NCBI GenBank assembly: GCA_003506995.1 | Contig: DNXB01000293.1 | Span: 1-5,287 of the forward strand | DNA from: Verrucomicrobiales bacterium | GTDB taxonomy: Bacteria > Verrucomicrobiota > Verrucomicrobiia > Verrucomicrobiales > Verrucomicrobiaceae | Direction of reading: 5' to 3' | DNA length: 5,287 nt | In this document: positions 1 to 5,287 of the stretch, one piece after another | How positions within the stretch are numbered: the stretch's first letter is position 1 | Layout of the letters: each line of letters begins with the position of its first letter | Program-made: the position numbers and the translations under genes | The notes under the pieces: model-generated | Databases searched by the model: none | Seen by the model: only the letters and a program-made list of their open reading frames with translations | Told to the model about the DNA's origin: nothing

Positions 1-214
1 CAGTGTGCCGCAGACACGTCCGTCGATCACGCCACCGCCGAGTTCACGTCCCAGTGCGCCGCAGACACGTCCGTCGTTTACGCCACCGCCGAGCTCGCGC
101 CCCAGTGTGCCGCAGACACGCCCGTCGATCACGCCGCCGCAGCCGAGCACGCCACGGACCAACGCACCTTCAAGCGACCCCTCAGCGGACGATCCAAGAA
201 GACGCCGACGGTGA
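1..214 (+). CDS. C-terminal end of a proline-rich repeat protein (5' end outside window)
   Basis: This is the 3' end of a gene that enters from the left edge; base 2 begins the first full codon and the stop is TGA at 212-214. The visible 70 residues are two full copies and one partial copy of a 17-residue unit, S-(V/A)-PQTRPS-(I/F)-TPPPSSRP, then a looser Ser/Pro/Thr stretch and an end of DDPRRRRR. Such composition indicates an extended, disordered tail rather than a folded domain. The frame was chosen because differences between repeat copies fall mostly at third codon positions in it (AGT/AGC, TCA/TCG, CGT/CGC, CCA/CCG) and leave the peptide unchanged. The competing frame one base later reads as an Arg/His-rich peptide. 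Function cannot be assigned from this tail; similar tails occur on envelope-associated proteins, but the catalytic or binding part lies outside the window. Confidence 0.65.
   Translation, partial: SVPQTRPSITPPPSSRPSAPQTRPSFTPPPSSRPSVPQTRPSITPPQPSTPRTNAPSSDPSADDPRRRRR
2..139 (+). repeat. 51-bp tandem repeat, about 2.7 copies, inside the proline-rich tail
   Basis: Copies start at 2, 53 and 104. Copies 1 and 2 are full length (51 bp) and differ at six positions; copy 3 matches for 36 bp, then diverges after an extra CAG codon near 140. The period is a multiple of three, so copy-number changes would lengthen or shorten the protein tail without a frameshift. The array probably continues to the left of the window. 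Confidence 0.9.
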
Positions 215-645
215 GACGGTGAAAGGGTGCTGGAGAAAAATGGAAACAAGAAAGCTGAGGGCGACGCCTGACTGATTTCCCGAAGCTCTCGGCAATGAAG
301 CGGAGGCGGGTGAGCCAGATGAAGGCGGAGATGCAGCCGCTTCTGAACCACGAGGAGGATACAGCACGTTGTGTCAGCCGGGGACCGCTGTGCCGGCCTG
401 ATAGCGGAAGCGGGGCGGATTTCCAGCGTCCTGGGGTGGTTGGTGTCCTGTGGTTCTTGCAACGCTGCCTGGCCGGGGCTGCACCAACGCTTCGCTGTCT
501 GGTTGCAGGGTGATCGCGCCTGCTGACGGCCGGCCGTTCACGTTTCTCCGGGAGTTGGGTGCATTTTTTGCTTGTGGTAGGTGAGCCGATTTTTTTATCC
601 TCATCACCTATGATCCACGGACGCACTCCTCTCTTTCGCCAAGTC
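215..645. other. 431-bp stretch without a convincing gene
   Basis: Open frames exist on both strands here, including a 72-codon plus-strand frame at 295-513, but none has a ribosome-binding site, a recognisable motif or natural-looking composition. Visible structure: a perfect 12-bp palindrome (ACGGCCGGCCGT, 526-537); an imperfect hairpin at 479-508 (CTGCA-CCA against TGG-T-TGCAG); a 5-bp inverted repeat CCGCT/AGCGG at 385-389 and 403-407; and T-runs at 563-569 and 590-596. Some of this must carry the promoter of the amine oxidase gene. A very weak candidate is TTGCTT at 568-573 with TTTTAT at 593-598, whose 19-bp spacing is longer than ideal. The middle part could be a dispersed intergenic repeat or a decayed gene. 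I cannot decide which from sequence alone. Confidence 0.5.
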
Positions 646-2130
646 ATGAAGCTGCTGCTGCAAAGCATGCCAGAGTCGGAGGGGAGAAGAAGGTTCATCA
701 AGCAGGCCGCGATGGCGGGAGCGGGGATGCTGCTGCCTGCCTGCGCGACGACCGGCGGGGGCGGCAAAAAGACGGTGGCCATCGTGGGCGGCGGCATCGC
801 CGGGCTGACGGCGGCGTGGCGGCTGGTGAACAAGGGGCACGCGGTCCATCTTTACGAGGGCAGCAACCGCACCGGCGGGCGCATGTTCACCAAGCGGCAG
901 TTCAACACGGACGGCCAGTTTGTGGAGCTGGGAGCCGAGCTGGTCGATACCAATCACAAGCACATCATCGCGCTGGCGAAGGAACTCGGTGTGAAGATGC
1001 AAAATCTCCGCCGTGGCGAGAAAGGAGTCGATTTCGTCTGGCTGGAGGACCGTCTGCGCACGGATCATGACATTCCCGCGGCCTTCAAGCCGCTGGGTGC
1101 GAAGATCGCGGCGGATGCGGACGGCTTGTATGACGCGGAGGGCAACTTCACGGACAAGGCGCGCCAATTCGACCGCATGTCGCTCTCCGCCTACCTCAAA
1201 GATCGCGGGCGTGGCATCGAGCCGTGGGTGATCCAGCTCCTCATCGCCGCGTACGAGCCGGAACTCGGCGCTTCGGCAGAGAAGCAGTCCTGCCTGAACC
1301 TCATCGACTTCATCAATCCCGATGTGTCTGATGGATTTCAGATCTTTGGCGACAGCGACGAGGGCTGGCGCATCCAGGGCGGCAACGACACGCTGCCCAC
1401 CGTGCTCATGGAGCGCCTGCGCAGCAAGATCACCCTGCATCTGGGGCACAAGCTCGCTGGCATTGCCGACAAGGATGGGCGCGTGACGTTGAAGTTCGAC
1501 ACTCAGGGCGGTGTGCAGACGGCGGACTACCAGCGCGTGATCCTCGCCATTCCGTTCACCGTGTTGCGTGGTGTGCCGGGGGTGTTTGACCTGCCGCTGA
1601 CGGCGTCCAAGAAACGCTGCATTCGCGAGATGGGCTACGGCAGCAATGTGAAGGTCTTCCGCAGCTTCACACGCCGCCTGTGGCGTGAGCCGGTGCCGGG
1701 ACGCGATTTCATCGGCAATGGCAGCGTGTTTGCCATGGAGCCGACTTATCAAAACGTGTGGGAGACCAGTCGTGGTCAGCCGGGCGAGCGCGGCATCATC
1801 ACGAACCTGCTGGGCGGTCGCCGCGGGGAAAATTATTCCGAGGGCATGATGGCAGGATACTTGGACGAGCTGGACGCCGCCATCCCGGGCTTGAAGAAGG
1901 CTTACGATGGGAAGGCCGCCGCGATGAACTGGCCGAAACAGCCTTTAACCAAAGGCAGCTACAGTTGTCCCTTCGTCGGCCAGTACACCTGGATGTATGA
2001 GGAATCGCCCAAGCCTGCGCTCGATGGTCGCCTCATCTTCGCCGGTGAGCACACCAGCACCGTCTCCCCCGGTTTCATGAACGGCGGCGTCGAGTCCGGT
2101 GAGCGCGCCGCTCGTGAGGCGATTGGCTGA
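646..2130 (+). CDS. Flavin-dependent amine oxidase, Tat-exported lipoprotein
   Basis: The 494-residue product belongs to the flavin amine oxidase superfamily (monoamine oxidase / L-amino acid oxidase type), which oxidises an amine to an imine using FAD and O2 or another acceptor. The N-terminus carries a twin-arginine signal (GRRRFIK, residues 13-19), a short hydrophobic stretch and a lipobox LPAC with Cys33, so export as a folded, FAD-loaded lipoprotein is predicted. The dinucleotide-binding motif VGGGIAG is at 47-53, followed by the ribose-binding Glu71 and RTGGR at 75-79. Further family marks are IQGGNDTLP (243-251), Lys336 in GSNVKV at the place of the conserved flavin-facing lysine, and the C-terminal flavin motif FAGEHTS...GFMNGGVESGERAA (465-489). 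The monoamine oxidase cysteine that binds FAD covalently is not evident (GSYSC instead of GGCYT), so FAD is probably non-covalent. The substrate is unknown. ATG at 646 was chosen; ATG 667 also keeps the Tat signal, whereas ATG 610 and GTG 559 give an unusually long n-region. No Shine-Dalgarno precedes 646. Confidence 0.9.
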   Translation: MKLLLQSMPESEGRRRFIKQAAMAGAGMLLPACATTGGGGKKTVAIVGGGIAGLTAAWRLVNKGHAVHLYEGSNRTGGRMFTKRQFNTDGQFVELGAELVDTNHKHIIALAKELGVKMQNLRRGEKGVDFVWLEDRLRTDHDIPAAFKPLGAKIAADADGLYDAEGNFTDKARQFDRMSLSAYLKDRGRGIEPWVIQLLIAAYEPELGASAEKQSCLNLIDFINPDVSDGFQIFGDSDEGWRIQGGNDTLPTVLMERLRSKITLHLGHKLAGIADKDGRVTLKFDTQGGVQTADYQRVILAIPFTVLRGVPGVFDLPLTASKKRCIREMGYGSNVKVFRSFTRRLWREPVPGRDFIGNGSVFAMEPTYQNVWETSRGQPGERGIITNLLGGRRGENYSEGMMAGYLDELDAAIPGLKKAYDGKAAAMNWPKQPLTKGSYSCPFVGQYTWMYEESPKPALDGRLIFAGEHTSTVSPGFMNGGVESGERAAREAIG

Positions 2131-2153
2131 GGGTTGGCACTGGCCGGTCTCAG
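2127..2153 (+). terminator. Hairpin between convergent stops, possible terminator
   Basis: CTGAG (2127-2131) pairs with CTCAG (2149-2153). Inside it, after one bulged G, GTTGGC (2133-2138) pairs with GCCGGT (2143-2148) around an ACTG loop, with three G-U pairs in plus-strand RNA. In minus-strand RNA those three pairs become C-A mismatches, so the structure is stronger in the amine oxidase transcript. There is no T-tract after it, so it is not a canonical intrinsic terminator. It may act with Rho or protect the 3' end. Confidence 0.3.
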
Positions 2154-3244
2154 GGATGGCCGCCGCGTTGCTTTGAGCGGCGCAGCGGCCAGTTGAACCA
2201 GGCCAGGAGGCTGAAGAGCAGGAACACCGCCAGGCCGATGAGCAGGCGGCGGCCTTCGTTGTAGTCTTTGATGCGCAGCGGGTCTTGGCGCATCTCGGTG
2301 AGAAATTTGCCCCACTGCGACTCCACCGCGACGATGGCGTCGAGGCTGTGCGGGTTCAGGGCGGCGGCCTCGTGACGTCCTGGGGCGCTGAGGGCGACGG
2401 TGCGGCCGGATGCCTGGTCTGGATGCACGTCGAGAAGGCCTTCATGCAGCGTGGCGAGCACCGTGGCCTCGCCTTTGGGATAAAACGCGTAGTCCATGCG
2501 CCAGTGCCCTTCTTTGTCGCCGCTGCCGATGAACAAGGCGCCGTTTTGCACGCTGATCTCCCCGCGCAGAGGCGAGGTGATGCGCTCCATCGTGTCCTGG
2601 CCGGCTTCCAGCAGCATCGTGGCATTTAGCCGCCGGGCAAGGGTGTTGGAAATCGGAATGACACCGATGCGGATGCCGGGCGCGGGAAAACGGGCGTCGT
2701 CCACGCGGCGCTGGTCCGGGTGGACGGTGTGCGCGGGTTTCCAGGCGAGTGAGCTGCTGACGCTGGTCGTGGTGCGGAAGCGGCTGGGGCGTTGATCAAA
2801 GCCATTGTCGCCCAGCCATGGCTGGAAGCCGGCGGGATCACGCTCGCGGGTGGTGGTGGTCATCGAGACATTTTGCAACACCGCGACATCCCGCCGCAGC
2901 AGGACGGCATTTTCGGCCACGATGCCGAATTCTGGATCGGTGGCGGGCGCATCTGCGGTGAGGCTGCCAGTAACGACGACGAGGCGGCCCTCCAGCGCTG
3001 ACTCAGGCGCACGATCCGCGTCGATGCGCACGGCGGCGCGGGCGAGTTTGAGAAATTCGTCATGAGCGGCCTGTGTTTCCGCGTTGGCCTCAACACTGCC
3101 CGTGGTGCTGGCGACGAAATCCATCAGTGATTTGAGAGCAAAGACAAAACCGCCTGCGGCGAGCAGGGAGCAGATGATGAAACCTGTCCAGTTCGGGCGG
3201 CCGTGTGTGAGGGCCGCATGCTGACGGTCAAAGGGATGGCTCAT
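2150..3244 (-). CDS. TMEM43/DUF1625-family membrane protein
   Basis: The 364-residue product has one transmembrane segment near the N-terminus (about 20-45), a soluble domain of roughly 285 residues and one hydrophobic segment near the C-terminus (about 334-354), ending in a basic tail (RRSKQR). By the positive-inside rule both ends lie in the cytoplasm and the central domain in the periplasm. The stretch ALEGRLVVVTGSLTADAP followed by TDPEFGI (83-108), then a block of LLRRDVAVLQ type (115-124), matches the start of the TMEM43 (LUMA, DUF1625) ectodomain, and HWRMDYAFYPKGEATVLATL (247-266) fits its later conserved region. The molecular role of bacterial members is unknown to me. Human TMEM43 is an inner nuclear membrane/ER protein with about four TM segments, so this member has a reduced C-terminal membrane region. 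ATG at 3244 is the natural start; it lacks a clear Shine-Dalgarno. It converges on the amine oxidase gene (19 bp between stops) and is divergent from the next gene. The family call comes from remembered pattern, not a search. Confidence 0.78.
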   Translation of the reverse strand: MSHPFDRQHAALTHGRPNWTGFIICSLLAAGGFVFALKSLMDFVASTTGSVEANAETQAAHDEFLKLARAAVRIDADRAPESALEGRLVVVTGSLTADAPATDPEFGIVAENAVLLRRDVAVLQNVSMTTTTRERDPAGFQPWLGDNGFDQRPSRFRTTTSVSSSLAWKPAHTVHPDQRRVDDARFPAPGIRIGVIPISNTLARRLNATMLLEAGQDTMERITSPLRGEISVQNGALFIGSGDKEGHWRMDYAFYPKGEATVLATLHEGLLDVHPDQASGRTVALSAPGRHEAAALNPHSLDAIVAVESQWGKFLTEMRQDPLRIKDYNEGRRLLIGLAVFLLFSLLAWFNWPLRRSKQRGGHP

Positions 3245-3300
3245 GGCAGGTCACGGATTTTTTGGTTGTGCTGTCTGGACTCGACCGTCAGTTTTAGCGC
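3245..3300. promoter_or_regulatory. 56-bp divergent intergenic region, presumed to hold both promoters
   Basis: The TMEM43-like gene (-) and the DUF4893-like gene (+) start at the two ends of this spacer, so their promoters must overlap here or extend into each other's coding sequence. No good sigma-70 hexamer pair is visible. The best plus-strand candidate, TTGTGC (3266-3271) with TTTTAG (3292-3297), has a 20-bp spacer and would leave almost no leader before the ATG at 3301. No clear operator palindrome was seen. The assignment rests on gene arrangement only. Confidence 0.35.
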
Positions 3301-4473
3301 ATGATCGCAAAACTGCCATCCTGGGTGTTGTTGCTGGCTGCCGCTGGTTTGAATTTCGGAATGTCAGATGTGAAGGCGGCGGACGCGCCGCTGCTGAGCT
3401 ACCCGGTGATGCCGGTGGAACTGGTGCATTTCCAAGAGCACAAGGATCGTGGTGTGCTGATCTTTGATGGTGCCACGGACGGCGCTATCATCACCCTGCA
3501 GGAGATGAAAAAGGCGGGGAAGGGGCATCTGGCACAGATTCTGAAACTGGCACCGGAAGGGGACATGAACCCCGTGCGACTAAAGACCGAAGGCGCGTGG
3601 TGGGAGGCGGAGTCGTTGATGGTGGATGAAAATCACGATTTACTGGTCATCACGCAGCAGGCCGGGGCGGAGCGCAGTCTGGTTTTTGTGCGGGGGCGCG
3701 AGCCTTTCCGCGAGGTACTGCGCATTCCCCTGGGCAAACCGCCTGCGGACGCGGCGGCGAAAGCGGGCGGAGACTGGCCCTTTGCCACCTGGCCGGCGGC
3801 TGTGGAGGGGAAGCGGGTGCATTTCGCGGAACAGGTGCCGACGGAACTCGCGGCGTATTTTTCGGCGGGCCGTGGTCTGGCGCAGTCTGACTACTGGTGG
3901 CTGGAGCGCATCAACCCGGAGCATCTGCATCTGGCCGACGAGGGCGTGGACAGAGGCGTGAGCGTGGCGCTGGAGGGCGCGGTGGCGGATTTGCAAACAC
4001 TCATCAAGACCCGCAAGGCGACGAAAGACGACCGCGAGGCGCTGCTGATGCTGCAAAAAATCATCGCCTCAGGCAAGAAGCCAGCCGTGCTGTCCGCGCC
4101 AAAACTCATGGGCAACTGGAAAGTGCGCTCCATCCAGTCTATCCGCGTGGAGGAGGGGGCGATCCTCTACCCGTGGTTCAAGGCGGAGATCAAGGAAACC
4201 AACGGACGCGCCTTGTTCTTTGCCAAGACCACCGGTTCGCAAAGGCGCAGCGGGCTGCTGCTGCCGACGATGAAGGGCGGCTGGGTGTTCCTGGGCGGGG
4301 TGGCGATGAATGACGACCCGCAGACGAGTTACAGCCGCATTCTCAATCCGCAGGCGGAGTGGGAGGAACATGACAGCGTGGGCGTGCTGCGCGTGCTCGG
4401 TCCTGACCACTGGTGCCTCATCCTTGACGCGGGGGACAACCTCACCTGGGAGATTTACGAGCTGAAACGCTGA
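3301..4473 (+). CDS. Secreted protein with a C-terminal DUF4893-like domain
   Basis: The 390-residue product begins with a Sec signal peptide: Lys4, a hydrophobic core (WVLLLAAAGL) and a likely cleavage after Val-Lys-Ala at residue 26. It should therefore act in the periplasm or outside the cell. Residues 27 to about 210 are unassigned and look beta-rich with several tryptophans (WW at 100-101 and 199-200). A charged helical stretch follows (about 220-258). The C-terminal part, from LMGNWKVRSI (269-278) through YPWFKAEI (290-297), TGSQRRSG (311-318), a VG pair at 360-361 and an ending of YELKR, has the order and spacing I associate with DUF4893, a family of unknown function known to me mainly from Alphaproteobacteria. 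ATG 3301 is needed for a complete signal peptide; the next in-frame ATG (3361) would lose it. No Shine-Dalgarno is visible. The gene is divergent from the TMEM43-like gene and converges, with 12 bp between stops, on the right-hand gene. The gene is secure; the family name is less so. Confidence 0.72.
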   Translation: MIAKLPSWVLLLAAAGLNFGMSDVKAADAPLLSYPVMPVELVHFQEHKDRGVLIFDGATDGAIITLQEMKKAGKGHLAQILKLAPEGDMNPVRLKTEGAWWEAESLMVDENHDLLVITQQAGAERSLVFVRGREPFREVLRIPLGKPPADAAAKAGGDWPFATWPAAVEGKRVHFAEQVPTELAAYFSAGRGLAQSDYWWLERINPEHLHLADEGVDRGVSVALEGAVADLQTLIKTRKATKDDREALLMLQKIIASGKKPAVLSAPKLMGNWKVRSIQSIRVEEGAILYPWFKAEIKETNGRALFFAKTTGSQRRSGLLLPTMKGGWVFLGGVAMNDDPQTSYSRILNPQAEWEEHDSVGVLRVLGPDHWCLILDAGDNLTWEIYELKR

Positions 4474-4485
4474 AAGCGTGAGGAC

Positions 4486-5287
4486 TCACTTGTAAACGAA
4501 GCCCAGTTCAAAGAACACGCCGTCAGGCTTGCCGGACATGGGGAACTTGAAGGAGTCGAAGGAGGCCGAGTCGGATTCGTAGTGGAGGCGAATTTCTTTG
4601 GGCAGCGTCCACTGCTCGCTGTCAGGCTCACGGCGCAGGCAATCCACGGTCACGATGAGATTGGCCCTCGCGTAGCGCATGATCAGCCGCTCTGTTTCAG
4701 CCCCGCTTTCATCACGGATGATCTCCGTGGCGCTTTGCTCCGCTCCTTCGGGCGCTTCCCATTCTTTGAGGCAGACTTGATTCACATGGCGCAGTTTGTC
4801 ACGCAGGGAGCGGGGATTGACGGGCTTGTCGGAGGGACGCGGGCGCTCCAGAGTCTGCTCCACTTGGTAGCGGATGAATGTTTCCGGCCACGGCGGTTCC
4901 CAGGTCATCTCCAGGCCGATGCCGAGGCAGTGCTGTTTGAAGTCCTGCCAGAACGAGCGGAGCTGCTCCTGACGCTTCGGCTCTCCCTCAAAGTCGGTGC
5001 TGATCAGCCGTGCGCTGTTGTTGGCCGGCCCCAGGCACTCCACCATCTCGGCGGGAAAGCCGGTGATTTTCATCAGGGCGTCGGCGGCGTGGAAGCGCGT
5101 GAGGTAATCATCACAGGCGCGCTCGGCCGGGGTGACGAGCAGTGTCATGATCTCGCGCACGACGCGCTCATCCAGCTTGCGCTCCCGCAGCACGTCCCAG
5201 ATGCCGCCGGTGAGGTCGATGCTGCGGCGGCGGACGAGTTCCAGCAGTTCGTCATCGCTCCGCTCACGCAGCGCATCACGCACCTGC
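4486..5287 (-). CDS. Unrecognised protein, N-terminus outside window
   Basis: The reading frame is open from the right edge to TGA at 4486-4488. A GTG codon at 5281-5283 would give 265 residues, but the frame stays open through it with a glutamine codon before it, so the gene most likely starts beyond the window. I do not recognise a family. Counting from that GTG, residues 1-75 are strongly helical and charged (DELLELVRRR, then IWDVLRERKLDERVVREIM, then RFHAADALMKI), with the rhythm of HEAT-like helical repeats. The rest looks mixed alpha/beta with a Trp/Pro-rich segment (WEPPWPE, 118-124), and it ends in FFELGFVYK. No signal peptide or membrane segment is visible in this part, but the true N-terminus is missing. 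It converges on the DUF4893-like gene with only 12 bp between stops. It could be a regulatory or scaffold protein with helical repeats, but that is a guess from composition. Confidence 0.82.
   Translation of the reverse strand, partial: QVRDALRERSDDELLELVRRRSIDLTGGIWDVLRERKLDERVVREIMTLLVTPAERACDDYLTRFHAADALMKITGFPAEMVECLGPANNSARLISTDFEGEPKRQEQLRSFWQDFKQHCLGIGLEMTWEPPWPETFIRYQVEQTLERPRPSDKPVNPRSLRDKLRHVNQVCLKEWEAPEGAEQSATEIIRDESGAETERLIMRYARANLIVTVDCLRREPDSEQWTLPKEIRLHYESDSASFDSFKFPMSGKPDGVFFELGFVYK

Noticed and set aside
2..139. Possible CRISPR array in the repeats at the left edge
   Set aside because: The 51-bp copies are directly adjacent with no spacers, not palindromic, and encode a periodic peptide.
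3..275. Arg/His-rich plus-strand frame over the tandem repeats
   Set aside because: Differences between repeat copies are not synonymous in this frame, whereas they mostly are in the neighbouring proline-rich frame.
295..513. Plus-strand 72-codon small ORF starting MKRRRVSQ
   Set aside because: No ribosome-binding site, no recognisable motif, and its composition looks like unselected GC-rich sequence; homologues would be needed to revive it.
559..645. Upstream GTG 559 and ATG 610 as starts of the amine oxidase
   Set aside because: They would put 42 or 25 residues of unrelated sequence before the twin-arginine motif; starts at 646 or 667 give a normal Tat signal peptide.
129..833. Minus-strand open frame of 234 codons covering the gene-free stretch
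   Set aside because: Its composition is Arg/Pro/Ser-rich with no domain, and it overlaps the proline-rich gene end and the oxidase signal peptide on the other strand.
604..1752. Long minus-strand open frame (382 codons) opposite the amine oxidase
   Set aside because: It lies wholly antisense to a gene with clear FAD and Tat motifs, is Arg/His/Ala-rich and shows no motif; GC-rich codon bias on the opposite strand explains it.
2158..2190. GC-rich inverted repeat (GGCCG...CGGCC) just inside the TMEM43-like gene
   Set aside because: It encodes the basic C-terminal tail; the stem is interrupted and expected by chance in such GC-rich coding sequence.
4467..4489. Two overlapping small inverted repeats (ACGCT/AGCGT and GTGAG/CTCAC) at the second convergent junction
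   Set aside because: Stems are only 4-5 bp, they exclude each other, and no T-tract follows, so they are not a supportable terminator.
1..5287. A novel defence or mobile system spanning the window
   Set aside because: Strands alternate, no operon is present, and no nuclease, integrase, transposase, toxin or phage-like protein is visible.

Overview
The window is GC-rich (roughly 60% by eye) bacterial chromosomal DNA. A Gram-negative envelope is suggested by a Tat-type lipoprotein signal, a Sec signal peptide and a two-TM envelope protein. Protein style (proline/Ser-rich repeat tail, Tat lipoprotein oxidase, DUF4893-like and TMEM43-like proteins side by side, no visible Shine-Dalgarno sites) fits Verrucomicrobiota (Prosthecobacter-like) best. 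That placement is an impression, not a demonstration.

Layout, left to right. Positions 1-214 (+) hold the 3' end of a gene encoding a proline-rich tail built from 17-residue repeats and ending in five arginines. Positions 215-645 hold no convincing gene. Positions 646-2130 (+) encode a flavin-dependent amine oxidase with a twin-arginine lipoprotein signal. Positions 2150-3244 (-) encode a TMEM43/DUF1625-type membrane protein. Positions 3301-4473 (+) encode a secreted protein whose C-terminal third resembles DUF4893. Positions 4486-5287 (-) hold the 3' part of an unrecognised protein that runs off the right edge.

The four right-hand genes alternate in strand: two tight convergent pairs (19 bp and 12 bp between stops) and one divergent pair sharing 56 bp. 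None of them can form an operon with its neighbour, so there is no operon-based evidence of a shared pathway. The only thematic link is that the amine oxidase, the TMEM43-like protein and the DUF4893-like protein are all predicted to act in the envelope or periplasm.

I found no RNA gene, insertion sequence, CRISPR array, phage gene or recognisable defence system. The observations most worth following are a reduced-topology bacterial TMEM43 homologue, a DUF4893-like domain carried on a long unassigned N-terminal region, a hairpin in which the stop codons of two convergent genes pair with each other, and coding-type substitution in the 51-bp repeats.
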